DNA of 5,421 bases, from the NCBI GenBank assembly GCA_945483375.1, contig CALYRQ010000076.1:1-5421 (forward strand). The letters are read 5' to 3'. Shown piece after piece: positions 5,183-5,421 of the stretch. The translations under genes were made by a program, and so were the position numbers. Under the pieces are notes generated by a model. The model did not search any database and was not told the DNA's origin. It worked only from the letters and a program-made list of their open reading frames with translations. Positions within the stretch are counted from its first letter, which is position 1, and the number at the start of each line of letters is the position of its first letter. Origin of the DNA: an uncultured Elusimicrobia bacterium. Its GTDB lineage: Bacteria; Elusimicrobiota; Elusimicrobia; Elusimicrobiales; Elusimicrobiaceae.

Positions 5183-5421
5183 TTAGCTTAAATCTATCAA
5201 GTGCCAATTCTTTTGGTAAAGTTCGGCCAGTTTGCGCCTGAAAAGCGCGTGTTCGGGCTTCGTAAGACCGGGGTCCTGCGCCAAAAGCTCGTCGCGGTCT
5301 TCAATGGCCTGGTATAAAATATCACGGTCTTTAAAAATATCGCCCGCTTTAAATTCCAGTTCTCCGCTTTGGCGCGTGCCTAAAATTTCGCCCGGGCCCC
5401 GCAGCTGCATATCGCGCTCGC
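5183..5421 (-). CDS. recG: ATP-dependent DNA helicase RecG, C-terminal fragment (cut by the window edge)
   Basis: Only the last 79 codons are present; the frame is open to the right edge, reading ERDMQLRGPGEILGTRQSG. The segment RGPGEILGTRQSG is the signature of the RecG C-terminus (the TRG translocation motif; E. coli has RGPGELLGTRQTG). ELEFKAGDIFKDRDIL continues the match to the E. coli EFKVADLLRD stretch. RecG remodels stalled forks and branch-migrates Holliday junctions; this part couples ATP hydrolysis to dsDNA translocation. The internal Met at 5410-5408 is not the start, since conserved residues precede it. The related Mfd protein has a similar motif but reads RGAGxxLGxxQSG, so RecG fits better. 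The gene ends 7 nt before a strong terminator. Confidence 0.9.
   Translation of the reverse strand, partial: ERDMQLRGPGEILGTRQSGELEFKAGDIFKDRDILYQAIEDRDELLAQDPGLTKPEHALFRRKLAELYQKNWHLIDLS

Noticed and set aside
5183..5410. A separate small gene starting at the Met at 5410
   Set aside because: Conserved RecG residues (ERD) precede this Met in the same open frame up to the window edge, so it is an internal Met of recG.

Overview
The window is a stretch of a moderately GC-rich bacterial chromosome. I infer a Gram-negative, didermic, gut-type Elusimicrobiota-like organism. Two type IV pilin-like proteins carry almost the same FTLIELLVVVLIIGIL N-terminus and a C-terminal LCKS motif, a style I associate with the expanded pilin-like families of Elusimicrobium relatives. 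A KDO-8-phosphate phosphatase implies lipopolysaccharide. The taxonomic call is an inference from recognised protein style, not from a database match.

Layout, plus strand: a pilin-like gene (29-562) is followed by a tight four-gene block, kdsC (608-1207), tmk (1209-1826), holB (1826-2842) and metG (2851-4362). kdsC is preceded by an extended -10 promoter so close to its only plausible start codon that its mRNA should be leaderless or nearly so. kdsC-tmk are separated by 1 nt, tmk-holB overlap by 1 nt (TAATG), and the metG Shine-Dalgarno overlaps the holB stop, so these four genes look like one transcription unit. It ends in a strong terminator at 4372-4404. The unit joins LPS precursor synthesis (KdsC), dTTP supply (Tmk), the replicative clamp loader (HolB) and translation (MetG). 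The tmk-holB-metG association is a familiar bacterial housekeeping neighbourhood.

Minus strand: a second pilin-like gene (4926-4444) converges on metG. Upstream of it is a 256-nt intergenic region holding a compact 78-nt nested palindromic repeat (4971-5048), made of two ATTCCC-N13-GGGAAT modules inside a 9-bp inverted repeat. It also holds two minus-strand terminators (5097-5120 and 5146-5175). These end the next gene, the 3' end of recG, which runs off the right edge of the window (5183-5421). The second pilin is therefore probably transcribed from its own promoter between about 4940 and 5096.

No wholly new multi-gene system is visible. The unusual items are the nested palindromic element beside the pilin, the predicted leaderless kdsC start, the eukaryote-like P-loop of Tmk, and the two pilin-like genes flanking a housekeeping operon.
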